Shown here in pieces: positions 7,882 to 16,277 of a stretch of 64,000 nt of DNA (its first letter is position 1; every line of letters begins with the position of its first letter). The stretch is from NCBI GenBank assembly GCA_963676415.1, contig OY781097.1, positions 868,001 to 932,000 on the forward strand, given 5' to 3'. The translations under genes and the position numbers were made by a program. The stretch is from G963662905 sp963676415. Lineage in GTDB: Bacteria > Bacteroidota > Bacteroidia > Bacteroidales > WRLA01. Below the pieces are notes generated by a model that saw only the letters and a program-made list of their open reading frames with translations, ran no database searches and was not told where the DNA came from.

Positions 7882-9204
7882 CTATAATACCTTTTGCTTC
7901 CATTTGCCCGATGAAAAATAAAGAACCGACAGCAATCCCAGGAAAAACATATAAATATATTCTGATGTCCAAACCCATGCAACATTCACAAAGAAAACAT
8001 TTGAGAGCAGATAGACATAAATGAGGTAACAGAATGCGGTGATAAATTCAATAATCATGGATACACGGGTGTGGCCTGTGCCACTTAATCCAAAGAAGAT
8101 CACGATGGAAAGGGACAGGAGCGGCAAAGCGCCATTTACGACATACAGAACAGGGACCGAAGCTTCGATGAGCGCCTGGCTATCCGTATAAACCCTGATG
8201 ATCCATTCGGGGATAAGGAACGTAATGCCCATTACCAGCAGAGAAATAACAAAAGTAAGCCCCACGGTTTTCCGGATGATCGGTATGACAAACTTCGTTC
8301 CGCTTTCGCCAATGGAATTGCTTACGAGCGTATTCACTGCCGTAGCAAAACCAAAACCCGGGATAATCAAAATCATATAAATGCTGCGGATAATATTGGA
8401 AACGGCCAGGTTTCGTTCGCCGGTCTGTTCGATAATCAGGAAAAAGGAAAACCAGGTTGCAATGCTCACAAAATATTGCAGCATCACCCAAACCGAAACG
8501 TCAAAAATCTGAAGTATGCTTTTCCAACGGATATCATTGAAGCGATAAAGTGCAAATTCTGATGATTTGATAAAAATTTTGGAATAAACAAAAAAGTACA
8601 AAACGGCCACAGCCTCTGAAATAACCGAAGCCAGAGCGGCTCCTTCGATGCCCATGGCCGGCATACCAAAATGCCCGAATATCAAGGCATAATCAAGCAC
8701 AATATTCACAACCGCCATAATGATGGCACCATAACTCAGCACTTTTGTACGCGTAATGCCCACAAAAAACGCACGGGCACCCACATTCATAAACGCGAAG
8801 AAAATCCCGAAATTCCGAATATGCAAATAGCGCGATGACAGCCCAAAAACATCGGGCGAGGAGACTATGGAGCCCAATAAATCTGATGCAAACAGATTAA
8901 TAATCACGAAGATAAAGAGCGCAAAAACGCTCAACGTAATCAGCGTTTGATCGGTAAGCTTGCCCACATCTTCAAAACGTTTCTCACCATTGCGGCGTGA
9001 AATCAGGATTTGCGCACCGGTGCCGAATCCAAAGCCGATCATGAACAGCACATAATAGAACAGTCCTCCAATGGCACCGGCTCCTAGTTCTGCTTCTCCG
9101 AGGCGTCCCAGAAAAGCCGTATCGATCAGGTTGATCAGGTTTTGCGCAATCATGCCCAGGATGACCGGATAGCCAACCTGCCAGATCTTTTTATAAGTAA
9201 CCAT
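7882..9204 (-). CDS. MATE-family multidrug/toxin exporter
   Basis: The 440-residue protein has about twelve membrane segments in the two-times-six arrangement of the MATE family. The N-terminus (IWQVGYPVILGMIAQNLINL then DTAFLGRLGEAELGAGAI) is the characteristic first-helix and loop region, with FLGRLG matching the conserved (v/f)GrlG. These antiporters expel cationic drugs or metabolites in exchange for sodium or protons. The gene begins 3 bases after the trkH stop and is followed by a lipid-kinase gene, so it is co-transcribed with potassium uptake genes. Its substrate is not predictable. Confidence 0.9.
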   Translation of the reverse strand: MVTYKKIWQVGYPVILGMIAQNLINLIDTAFLGRLGEAELGAGAIGGLFYYVLFMIGFGFGTGAQILISRRNGEKRFEDVGKLTDQTLITLSVFALFIFVIINLFASDLLGSIVSSPDVFGLSSRYLHIRNFGIFFAFMNVGARAFFVGITRTKVLSYGAIIMAVVNIVLDYALIFGHFGMPAMGIEGAALASVISEAVAVLYFFVYSKIFIKSSEFALYRFNDIRWKSILQIFDVSVWVMLQYFVSIATWFSFFLIIEQTGERNLAVSNIIRSIYMILIIPGFGFATAVNTLVSNSIGESGTKFVIPIIRKTVGLTFVISLLVMGITFLIPEWIIRVYTDSQALIEASVPVLYVVNGALPLLSLSIVIFFGLSGTGHTRVSMIIEFITAFCYLIYVYLLSNVFFVNVAWVWTSEYIYMFFLGLLSVLYFSSGKWKQKVL

Positions 9205-9207
9205 AGC

Positions 9208-10677
9208 TTATTTTTTCCAGAAAGTTGGTGATAATAAAATCAGGATCGTAAACAGTTCCAGACGTCCGAGCAGCATAAGGAAAGAAAGAAACCACTTCCC
9301 GAAAACGGTAATTTCTGCATAATTGAGCACGGGACCTACGGCACCAATTCCCGGCCCAATATTTCCCAGGCTGGCAATAACAGAGCCGATTGAAGACTCA
9401 TAGTTCAATCCTGTGAGCGACATTATAAGAACGCCCAGCCCGAAAATCATCATATAAATCAGGAAGAAAGCCATCACTTTGCTGATGATTTCTTCGGAAA
9501 TTACCCTTCCGTTGAGCCGTACAGGCAGGAATGCATGGGGGTGGATTATCCTTTTCAGTTCCAATCGCGTATTTTTGAACAGCAGCAACTGACGCACAAC
9601 TTTTACGCCGCCACCGGTACTGCCGGCACTGCCGCCTACAAACATCAATAAAAAGATAATCATCCACAGCGACACAGGCCACAACAAATAATCGTCTGTA
9701 ACAAAACCCGTTGTGGTTATGATGGACACAACCTGAAAAAGCGCATCGCGAAAAGATTTTTCCACAGCCCTGTTGGTCATAAAAATAAGTCCCAATGCAA
9801 TGACAATGGTACTTAAAAGGATGGTCAGCAGATATACACGGTATTCTTCATCGCGGAACACCTTCTTTATTTTGCCGCTCAGGGAGAAATAATGCAAGGC
9901 AAAATTGGTTCCTGCCATTATCATAAAAATAATGATAACATACTGTATATAAGGAGAATAATTCGCAACTGAGGCATTTTGCGTAGAAAACCCACCGGTT
10001 GCCATTGTGGCGAAAGCATGGCAGAGCGCATCAAAAAGGTTCATGCCGCCAAACATCATCAGAATAGTTTGCACAAAAGTGAGCAGCACATAAATGCCCC
10101 ACAACCTTTTGGCTGTTTCTTTGATGCGCGGATGCAGTTTATCCTTGGTCGGACCAGGCACTTCTGCAACAAAAAGCTGCATACCGCCAATACCAAGGAT
10201 CGGAAGAATCGCCAGTGAAAGCACGATAATTCCCATACCGCCAATCCAGTGCGTCATGCTGCGCCAAAAAAGGATACCTTTGGGCTGTGCTTCGATATCG
10301 TTGAGGATAGTAGCCCCTGTTGTGGTAAAACCCGACATGGTTTCAAAAAAGGCATCGGTAAAATTGCTTATGGATCCACTAATCAGAAAAGGCAAGGTGC
10401 CAAAAATGGAAATGATGACCCAAGCCAAAGAAACGATAAGGTAGCCTTCGCGTTTACCGAGCTGGCTGTCGTTTCGTTTCCGGTTGAGCAGATACATCAG
10501 GCCACCTGCAGCTATGGTAATCAAGCCACTGTAAAGCAGGCTCAGGCATTCAAAACCACAATAGTAAATTGAAAATGGAATTCCGGTGAACATCATCACC
10601 CCTTCAATAATCAGAAGGAATCCGAGCACTTTTGCAATGATGCCCCAGTTAACTTTTTTGATTGAAATGGACAGCAT
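9208..10677 (-). CDS. trkH: TrkH-type potassium uptake channel subunit
   Basis: The 489-residue integral membrane protein is the ion-conducting part of the Trk potassium uptake system. It shows repeated selectivity-filter regions of the TrkH/KtrB/HKT superfamily, for example MSGFTTTGATILNDIEAQ, ATMATGGFSTQNASV and SIITTTGFVTDDY, each with the central glycine that lines the filter. It begins 6 bases downstream of trkA, which encodes the gating partner. It should sit in the inner membrane and take up K+ for osmotic and pH homeostasis. The length is close to the family norm (about 485). Confidence 0.95.
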   Translation of the reverse strand: MLSISIKKVNWGIIAKVLGFLLIIEGVMMFTGIPFSIYYCGFECLSLLYSGLITIAAGGLMYLLNRKRNDSQLGKREGYLIVSLAWVIISIFGTLPFLISGSISNFTDAFFETMSGFTTTGATILNDIEAQPKGILFWRSMTHWIGGMGIIVLSLAILPILGIGGMQLFVAEVPGPTKDKLHPRIKETAKRLWGIYVLLTFVQTILMMFGGMNLFDALCHAFATMATGGFSTQNASVANYSPYIQYVIIIFMIMAGTNFALHYFSLSGKIKKVFRDEEYRVYLLTILLSTIVIALGLIFMTNRAVEKSFRDALFQVVSIITTTGFVTDDYLLWPVSLWMIIFLLMFVGGSAGSTGGGVKVVRQLLLFKNTRLELKRIIHPHAFLPVRLNGRVISEEIISKVMAFFLIYMMIFGLGVLIMSLTGLNYESSIGSVIASLGNIGPGIGAVGPVLNYAEITVFGKWFLSFLMLLGRLELFTILILLSPTFWKK

Positions 10678-10683
10678 TTTCCC

Positions 10684-12027
10684 TTATTTGAATAATTTCT
10701 CCACCTTGCTGATGGCATGAGGCAGGGAGAAAATAACCACTTTGTCATTTTCTTTGATCTGCAAATCACCAATGGCAATTAACCCCTTATTTTTGCGAAT
10801 TACCCCACCAATAATTGCATCTTTGGGCATGTTCAGGCTTCGGATCGGGTTTCGAGTAACCGGAACACCCGGCTTCACGATAAATTCCATAACCTCAGCA
10901 TCCACACCATTAAGACATTTCAACGAAGCAACTTCAGCACCCATTGTAAATCGTGCGATATAACTGGCGGCAATCAGCTTTTTATTGATAAGCGTATCAA
11001 TTCCAATGGTTTGGGCAATATCGATATAATCCACATTTTCGACAAGTGGGATAATTTTTTTTACACCGTATTTCTTTGCCAGCAAACAGGCAAAAATATT
11101 GGTTTCTGTATTGTTGGTCACGGCGATAAAAGCATCTGTTTCGCGGATCCCTTCTTCCTCGAGCAGTTGCACATCACTGGCATCGCCATTAACGATGAGT
11201 GTGCGTTCCAGCCCTTCGGCAATATTTTTGCAGCGCTCGCGGTCTATTTCAATGAGTTTTACGTTCATGCTGCGTTCCAGTGCCCGGGCTGTTTTTCGTC
11301 CGATACGCCCACCGCCGATAATAATTGCCGATTTAATAGCAAAATGGGCTTTACCCCCCATTTTAATCAGCTTTCGAATACCTTCGGGACGTGTAATCAC
11401 ATAGGCCAGATCGCCATCCTGGAACCGGTCGTTGCCTTTTGGGATAATGGTGTGTGAATCACGATGAATGGCCACAGCTCGGAAATCCAGATGCGGATAC
11501 TGACGGGCAATTTCATCTAAACTTTTATCAAGCACATTGGCATCCTGATCAAGGCGCATCAAGAAAAGGGATAATTTCCCTTCGGAAAAATCAAATATTT
11601 CGGTTGCAGCGGTTTGCTTGAGCAGACGGACAATCTCACGTGAGGCAATTCGCTCCGGACCTACCATAAAATCGATGCCCATTGTTTTGAACATCTCTTT
11701 GTTTTTGTCTGTAAGGTATTCGGTATTGTTCACACGGGCAATAGTGCGTTTGGCCCCCAGTTTTTTGCCCAGCATGCAGGTAATGATGTTAATAGATTCA
11801 TCATGCAATACAGAAATCAAAAGGTCTGCTTTGGAAACATTTGCTTTTTCGAGCACAGACATGGAGGTAGAATTTCCTGTGATCGTCATCAAATCGGTAT
11901 AGGATTCTACCATTTTCAGGAGCTCTTCATGCGGATCCACAATAGTAATATCGTGATTTCCACTACCCGACACGATTTTCGCTAAATGAAAACCTACTTC
12001 ACCGTCTCCTGCAATAATTATTTTCAT
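10684..12027 (-). CDS. trkA: TrkA, NAD-binding regulatory subunit of Trk potassium uptake
   Basis: This 447-residue cytoplasmic protein carries two tandem RCK_N/RCK_C units. The first begins MKIIIAGDGEVGFHLAKIVS (Rossmann GxGxxG) and the second begins near residue 232 with SAIIIGGGRIGRKTARALE. Each is followed by a TrkA_C domain. It binds NAD(H) and/or ATP and forms the gating ring under TrkH. It leads the run trkA-trkH-MATE-lipid kinase; a TAATTTCG box at 12050-12057 on the minus strand could be the promoter. Confidence 0.96.
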   Translation of the reverse strand: MKIIIAGDGEVGFHLAKIVSGSGNHDITIVDPHEELLKMVESYTDLMTITGNSTSMSVLEKANVSKADLLISVLHDESINIITCMLGKKLGAKRTIARVNNTEYLTDKNKEMFKTMGIDFMVGPERIASREIVRLLKQTAATEIFDFSEGKLSLFLMRLDQDANVLDKSLDEIARQYPHLDFRAVAIHRDSHTIIPKGNDRFQDGDLAYVITRPEGIRKLIKMGGKAHFAIKSAIIIGGGRIGRKTARALERSMNVKLIEIDRERCKNIAEGLERTLIVNGDASDVQLLEEEGIRETDAFIAVTNNTETNIFACLLAKKYGVKKIIPLVENVDYIDIAQTIGIDTLINKKLIAASYIARFTMGAEVASLKCLNGVDAEVMEFIVKPGVPVTRNPIRSLNMPKDAIIGGVIRKNKGLIAIGDLQIKENDKVVIFSLPHAISKVEKLFK

Positions 12028-12049
12028 TTTTTACTCATCTTTACGGCTG

Positions 12050-12057
12050 CGAAATTA
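12050..12057 (-). promoter_or_regulatory. Possible -7 box of the trkA operon
   Basis: On the minus strand this reads TAATTTCG, one mismatch from TAnnTTTG, 22 bases before the trkA ATG. It is weak but well placed. Confidence 0.3.
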
Positions 12058-12138
12058 TGTTTTTTCGGGATAATGCAAAACCCATTAACAGAAGCATTAG
12101 TCCCTGTTTTTATCAAAACTACAATAAAAATCTCAATA

Positions 12139-12933
12139 TCAAGATATTGAAACAGAATCCCAATCCAAAGAAACACGGAATTTATCGCGGAATTGCTGCA
12201 GTTCTTCCAGATTAATTTTTGCCCTGAGCACTTTTTCTTCCGAAGGTAAGGCAGAAGCAATCACATTGCCTTTTGGGTCAATGATCAGGCTGTCGCCCGA
12301 ATGCCAAAAACCCTGACCGTCTTTTCCTACACGGTTTACTCCGGCCACATAACACTGGTTTTCAAGTGCCCGGGCAAGCAGCAGGCTTTTCCATACATGC
12401 GCACGTACGGACGGCCAATTTGCTATGTAGATCAATAAATCGTATTTGAATTTCCCATCCTGATAAGTATTCCTGCTCCAACATGGAAAACGCAGGTCGT
12501 AGCAAATCAGGGGCATAATGTTCCAGTCTTTCAAATGCGTTACTAAAGTGCCTTCGCCGGCTGTGATGTATTCGTCTTCGCGTCCCATGCGAAACAAATG
12601 CTTTTTGTCGTAATTACTGTAAGTCCCATCAGGCTTCATCCAGAAAAGTCGGTTAAAAAGCTTCCCGTTTTCCTTGATAAGCACTGAAGTACAGATTACG
12701 GCATTTTTTTTCGCAGCCATTTCTTTCAACCATCTTGCGGCCATTCCATCCATAAATTCGGCATTTGTTTCATTAAACGGACTAAAAGCCGTATTGAACA
12801 TTTCCGGCAAAATAATCAGGTCTGCCCCATCAATGGCTTTTAATTTATGGTCAAATGCAATCAGGTTTGCTTCGGGGTTTTCCCAGTGCAAATCCGACTG
12901 AAGCAATGCAATATCCAGTAATTTTTCCATCAA
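12139..12933 (-). CDS. Nitrilase-family amidase (omega-amidase-like)
   Basis: The 264-residue protein has the Glu-Lys-Cys triad of the carbon-nitrogen hydrolase superfamily: ILPEMFNTAF (Glu44), NYDKKHLFRMG (Lys in the middle of the protein) and LICYDLRFPCWSR (nucleophilic Cys in CYDLRFP). The CYDLRFP context and overall length resemble the Nit2/YafV omega-amidase branch, which hydrolyses 2-oxoglutaramate or 2-oxosuccinamate to the oxoacid and ammonia, but close branches act on other amides. Two adjacent ATG codons (12933 and 12930) can both serve as start. It reads toward trkA but is 111 bases from it, so it is probably a separate unit. Confidence 0.88.
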   Translation of the reverse strand: MMEKLLDIALLQSDLHWENPEANLIAFDHKLKAIDGADLIILPEMFNTAFSPFNETNAEFMDGMAARWLKEMAAKKNAVICTSVLIKENGKLFNRLFWMKPDGTYSNYDKKHLFRMGREDEYITAGEGTLVTHLKDWNIMPLICYDLRFPCWSRNTYQDGKFKYDLLIYIANWPSVRAHVWKSLLLARALENQCYVAGVNRVGKDGQGFWHSGDSLIIDPKGNVIASALPSEEKVLRAKINLEELQQFRDKFRVSLDWDSVSIS

Positions 12934-12971
12934 TCTAAAACTGTTTTAAATATTATTATGTTTCCCCTTGC

Positions 12972-12979
12972 CAAAAATA
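12972..12979 (-). promoter_or_regulatory. -7 box upstream of the nitrilase-family gene
   Basis: On the minus strand this reads TATTTTTG (TAnnTTTG), about 38 bases before the ATG at 12933. Confidence 0.45.
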
Positions 12980-13040
12980 ATATTAGTATTTTGGGCTGAG
13001 CAAAATTTAATGCGTTTTTATCAATACAAAAAATGATTTT

Positions 13041-13385
13041 ATGAAGCCAGTCCGTTTCTTAGTCCCTACTGCTCAATGGGTTTTACGTCTTTCAGCAATC
13101 TTATTTATCTACACTTACTTTTTTGACACATTCATTAGTTTCAAGCTTCAAAGCCTGATGTTTTATGTTTCTGCAGTTTTTGTTTCGGGTGGTATTCTGC
13201 TACTGGCCGGAGGATTTCTTCGATCAGCAAAGATGACGGTTATTGTATCGCTTCTATTGTTTTTATTGAGCTTAACACGCCTGTTTGTTGCTTATAAATC
13301 CGGTGGTGCGGATCACGATTTCGCTTCCATGTTGATTTTGAGCGCCATTTTTCTAAATTTTCTTGCGAATGGGAACAGGAACTGA
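13041..13385 (+). CDS. Small membrane protein of unknown function
   Basis: The frame encodes 114 residues with about four hydrophobic helices: RLSAILFIYTYFF, LMFYVSAVFVSGGILLLAGG, MTVIVSLLLFLLSL and ASMLILSAIFLNFLA. There is no signal-peptide cleavage site, and a few charged residues (KSGGADHD) sit in the loop before the last helix. I do not recognise the family. It is divergent from the nitrilase gene and convergent with the glycosyltransferase at 13415. The compact shape and intact frame argue for a real inner-membrane protein; the function is unknown. Confidence 0.6.
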   Translation: MKPVRFLVPTAQWVLRLSAILFIYTYFFDTFISFKLQSLMFYVSAVFVSGGILLLAGGFLRSAKMTVIVSLLLFLLSLTRLFVAYKSGGADHDFASMLILSAIFLNFLANGNRN

Positions 13386-13414
13386 TCTGCTATCAGCGAA
13401 AAGCATAAATTAAA

Positions 13415-14557
13415 TCACCTCCTGATTTTCCTGCCTTTCCATACAAAAGGCAAAAAAAGGCTAAGCATTCCGGTGCATACCACATAAAATGGATACAATA
13501 ACTCAAATATAAAAAAGAGGATGGGATTAAAACCTCCCTTTACAAAGCTCTGCCAACGGGCTGTCAGGAGGCTGTCCACAAAGTATTTGACCAGCAAAAA
13601 ACCTGCAAAAACCCACAAATACTTCCATGACCTGAAAAGTGACAGGCCCAATCCGATCTGAACAAGGGAAGAAAGGAGCACAAGCAGGGCCACAAAACTG
13701 ACATATAAATCCTTATATGCTCCTGCTTTACTGGTCCATCGCATCCGTTGATGCACAAAGGTTTTAAAATTTTCCGGAGGGCGGGTAAATACTTTGGCAC
13801 GCATATTCTGTAAAAACGAGATACTTGAAGAACCATAGAACTTTTGAGCTGCCAACATCAGGAACATATCGTCCCCACTGGCATAATGCCCATTTTGATT
13901 TCCCTCACTTTTCTCCAATAATGATTTACGAAAACCCATATTTGCCCCATTGCTCATCAGTGGTTTTCCATTGCCCATGCTTCCGGCTGAAGACGCAAGC
14001 AAAGAAGCAAATTCATATTGGTAAAAATGCTGCAGGAATCCTTTCTCCTTCTGGAAACTTACCGGCCCGGTAATAAACTGCAATTTACCATTTGCACAAA
14101 AGGCATTTACATAAGAAGCAATCCAGCCCGGCGCCAGGATGCAATCCGCGTCGGTTTGCAATATAATATCACCTTTTGCCAGCGAATATGCCAGTTTCAA
14201 GGCCGCTTTTTTTCCTGTTTTTTGACGGGGGCTATAAATGTGCTTCAGCATTATTTCGGGGAAAGAAAGCTGAAATTTTTTCACTAAGGCCGGGCCGCCA
14301 TCGCTGCTGTGGTCGTCCACCAGTATAATTTCAAAAAATTTCTTGGGGTAATGCTGATTTTTGATGCTGTTGAGCATCATACTGAGGTTTTTATATTCAT
14401 CGCGGTAGGCTACAAGAACACTGACCAGAGGCCTGGTTTTGCTACATTCTGCAAATGCCTTCTTTTTTCTCAATCCTTTAAAAAAAGACAAAATAAGCAG
14501 CCCATAAAGCAAAAGGACGCTTCCACTTACAATATAAATGAGGCTATTTGCTGGCAT
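13415..14557 (-). CDS. Membrane-anchored family 2 glycosyltransferase
   Basis: The start was set at ATG 14557 (MPANSLIYIVSGSVLLLYG), overlapping the upstream gene by 14 bases; the longer frame from 14614 would overlap it by 71. The product has 380 residues. It has one N-terminal helix, then a GT-A fold: PLVSVLVAYRDEYKNL, EIILVDDHSSDGG (DD for UDP-sugar/metal), IILQTDADCILAPGW (DxD-type QTDAD) and later FVHQRMRWTSKAG, a QxxRW-like acceptor motif seen in processive synthases. Three or so C-terminal helices anchor it. It probably transfers a sugar to a lipid or nascent glycan on the cytoplasmic face. Its translational coupling to a flippase-like gene suggests one glycolipid pathway. Confidence 0.85.
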   Translation of the reverse strand: MPANSLIYIVSGSVLLLYGLLILSFFKGLRKKKAFAECSKTRPLVSVLVAYRDEYKNLSMMLNSIKNQHYPKKFFEIILVDDHSSDGGPALVKKFQLSFPEIMLKHIYSPRQKTGKKAALKLAYSLAKGDIILQTDADCILAPGWIASYVNAFCANGKLQFITGPVSFQKEKGFLQHFYQYEFASLLASSAGSMGNGKPLMSNGANMGFRKSLLEKSEGNQNGHYASGDDMFLMLAAQKFYGSSSISFLQNMRAKVFTRPPENFKTFVHQRMRWTSKAGAYKDLYVSFVALLVLLSSLVQIGLGLSLFRSWKYLWVFAGFLLVKYFVDSLLTARWQSFVKGGFNPILFFIFELLYPFYVVCTGMLSLFLPFVWKGRKIRR

Positions 14558-15560
14558 TGCGGAAGAATCTGAGTTTATAAACAAAAACAGCTCCAGTGAG
14601 TGCAGGAACAACAATATTGATCAGCCAAAGCAAGCCGGCTGCTGTTGCTGCTGCAATTTCGCTAAAACTATCCGGTGAACCGGCAAAATATAATCCCAGC
14701 ACACTGATTGCCACACTTCCCCGGATACTCAGCTCTGCCAGGGCCACAGAAGGAATAGCGGTAAGCACGAAAAAGATAACCGATACCACCATCATCCCCG
14801 AAAAAAGGCCCATTTCAATTCCAAAAGCACGAAAGAGCAAATAATATTGCAGCGAAAAAACCACATATCGCAGAAAACTAAACAGCAACACCCTAAGAAG
14901 TTCCTTTCCATGAAATTCTGAAACTACTTTCAAATAGTTTCGCATCCGTTTCCAGTTTTTGCGCAACAAGCCATCCACCCATTTGGTAATAATATCGACA
15001 TTAAAATAGAGCATCAGGACAAATGCATTAAAAACCAAAACACTGGCAATAAGCCCCCAGAGGAAATACTGCTTATCCCGAAAAAATTCAATATCATATG
15101 AAATAACGAAGAAAATCAATGCAAAACTGCCACAGCTCAGCGTAACCAGCAACTGGCTCATGCTGCCCAGAACCGTCAGAAAAACGGCTTTCCAAGGATT
15201 GGCTTTATGCAGCATAAAGACCCGGCCAAAGTATTCCCCGACCCGATTGGGCGTAAAAACACTTACAGTTACGCCACTGAGCACCGCACGGTAAGCTTTA
15301 AAAAAAGAGATCTGCTCAATTTTTCCAATAAGATACTGCCATTTAGCTGTTTCCAGTCCCCAATTTACGAATACGAGGATCAGGGCGGCGTATAAAAAAT
15401 AAAACGACGAGCCTTTGCTCAGCTCACCCCAAAGCAGATCCAGATTGGCCAGGATATCCTTTTCGTAGAAAAGCTGATAATAAATAAAACCATAAGCTAC
15501 GATGATAATCAGCGTCCGAAGCAGAATGTTATAGGTTTTATTTAATTTTGTCTTTTCCAT
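14544..15560 (-). CDS. Lysylphosphatidylglycerol synthase TM-region/flippase-like membrane protein (UPF0104 type)
   Basis: The 338-residue protein has about eight membrane helices. The segments VLSGVTVSVFTPNRVGEYFG and TAIPSVALAELSIRGSVAIS are typical of the LPG_synthase_TM/UPF0104 family (consensus around P.r.Ge and p...gG..e). Proteins with only this domain lack the aminoacyl-transfer part of MprF and are thought to move lipids or glycolipids across the membrane. It overlaps the downstream glycosyltransferase by 14 bases and is divergent from ruvC, whose promoter box lies within the first codons of this gene. Confidence 0.75.
   Translation of the reverse strand: MEKTKLNKTYNILLRTLIIIVAYGFIYYQLFYEKDILANLDLLWGELSKGSSFYFLYAALILVFVNWGLETAKWQYLIGKIEQISFFKAYRAVLSGVTVSVFTPNRVGEYFGRVFMLHKANPWKAVFLTVLGSMSQLLVTLSCGSFALIFFVISYDIEFFRDKQYFLWGLIASVLVFNAFVLMLYFNVDIITKWVDGLLRKNWKRMRNYLKVVSEFHGKELLRVLLFSFLRYVVFSLQYYLLFRAFGIEMGLFSGMMVVSVIFFVLTAIPSVALAELSIRGSVAISVLGLYFAGSPDSFSEIAAATAAGLLWLINIVVPALTGAVFVYKLRFFRNASK
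15543..15550 (+). promoter_or_regulatory. -7 box upstream of ruvC
   Basis: TAATTTTG matches TAnnTTTG. It lies inside the first codons of the divergent membrane-protein gene and 20-26 bases before the proposed TTG starts of ruvC. Confidence 0.45.
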
Positions 15561-15569
15561 TTAAAACAA

Positions 15570-16127
15570 TTGAATTTGAAAAAAGAACGCCTGATTATGG
15601 GCATCGACCCGGGCACCAACATTATGGGATACGGACTGATCCTAGTCCGGGGCAACGCATTGTCACTGGTAAATATGGGTGTGCTCAAGCTTGGCAAACT
15701 TCCGAACCAGGCCTTAAAACTAAAAAGAATTTTTGAAAGCAGCCTACACCTGATCGACGAATATAAACCCGATGAACTGGCCCTGGAAGCCCCTTTCTAC
15801 GGGAAAAATGTTCAGTCGATGCTGAAACTGGGGCGTGCTCAGGGTGTTGCGATGGCTGCCGGGCTCTATCGCGATATTCCTATTTTTGAATATTCGCCAA
15901 AAAAAATAAAACAATCCATTACCGGAAACGGTTCAGCTTCCAAAGAACAGGTTGCTGCAATGATCACCAAACTAGTAAAAATCCAGGAAACTCCCGAATA
16001 TCTCGATATCACAGATGCTCTGGCTGTTGCCGTTTGCCATTATTTTCAAAAAGGGGCTGTTAGCGATACCAAATCCTATTCCGGATGGAGTGCCTTTGTT
16101 AAATCCAATCCAAATAAGGTGAAATAA
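15570..16127 (+). CDS. ruvC: Holliday-junction resolvase RuvC
   Basis: This dimeric nuclease cuts four-way junctions during recombination and repair. The fold signature is plain: IMGIDPGTNIMGYGLI (first catalytic Asp), LALEAPFYGKNVQSMLKLG (catalytic Glu), then ITGNGSASKEQV and YLDITDALAVAVCHYFQ (the last catalytic acids). No ATG precedes strand 1. The frame starts at TTG 15570, with a second TTG at 15576; the ATG at 15597 would remove the first beta strand before the catalytic Asp and is unlikely. With the TTG start the protein has 185 residues, the usual length. It is divergent from the flippase-like gene. Confidence 0.93.
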   Translation: MNLKKERLIMGIDPGTNIMGYGLILVRGNALSLVNMGVLKLGKLPNQALKLKRIFESSLHLIDEYKPDELALEAPFYGKNVQSMLKLGRAQGVAMAAGLYRDIPIFEYSPKKIKQSITGNGSASKEQVAAMITKLVKIQETPEYLDITDALAVAVCHYFQKGAVSDTKSYSGWSAFVKSNPNKVK

Positions 16128-16201
16128 TGATTTTTTTGGTAAAATCTATTTGGAATAGTTCTGTTTAAATCATTTCTGTTATTCAAATAACAAATTCTTA
16201 A

Positions 16202-16209
16202 TAATTTTG
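16202..16209 (+). promoter_or_regulatory. -7 box upstream of the M64 peptidase gene
   Basis: TAATTTTG followed by C fits TAnnTTTG and lies about 70 bases before the ATG at 16278. Confidence 0.5.
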
Positions 16210-16277
16210 CAGCAAATACAGCTGCTTTTTCCTGATTATCTGACAAAAAGGAATAAATGCAGGCAAAATCTAACAAC

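Noticed and set aside
3720..14040. Avoidance of CTGCAG as evidence for PstI-type restriction
   Set aside because: CTGCAG sites are easy to find (for example near 3730, 3997, 12190 and 14030); a methyltransferase would protect them, so their presence says nothing.
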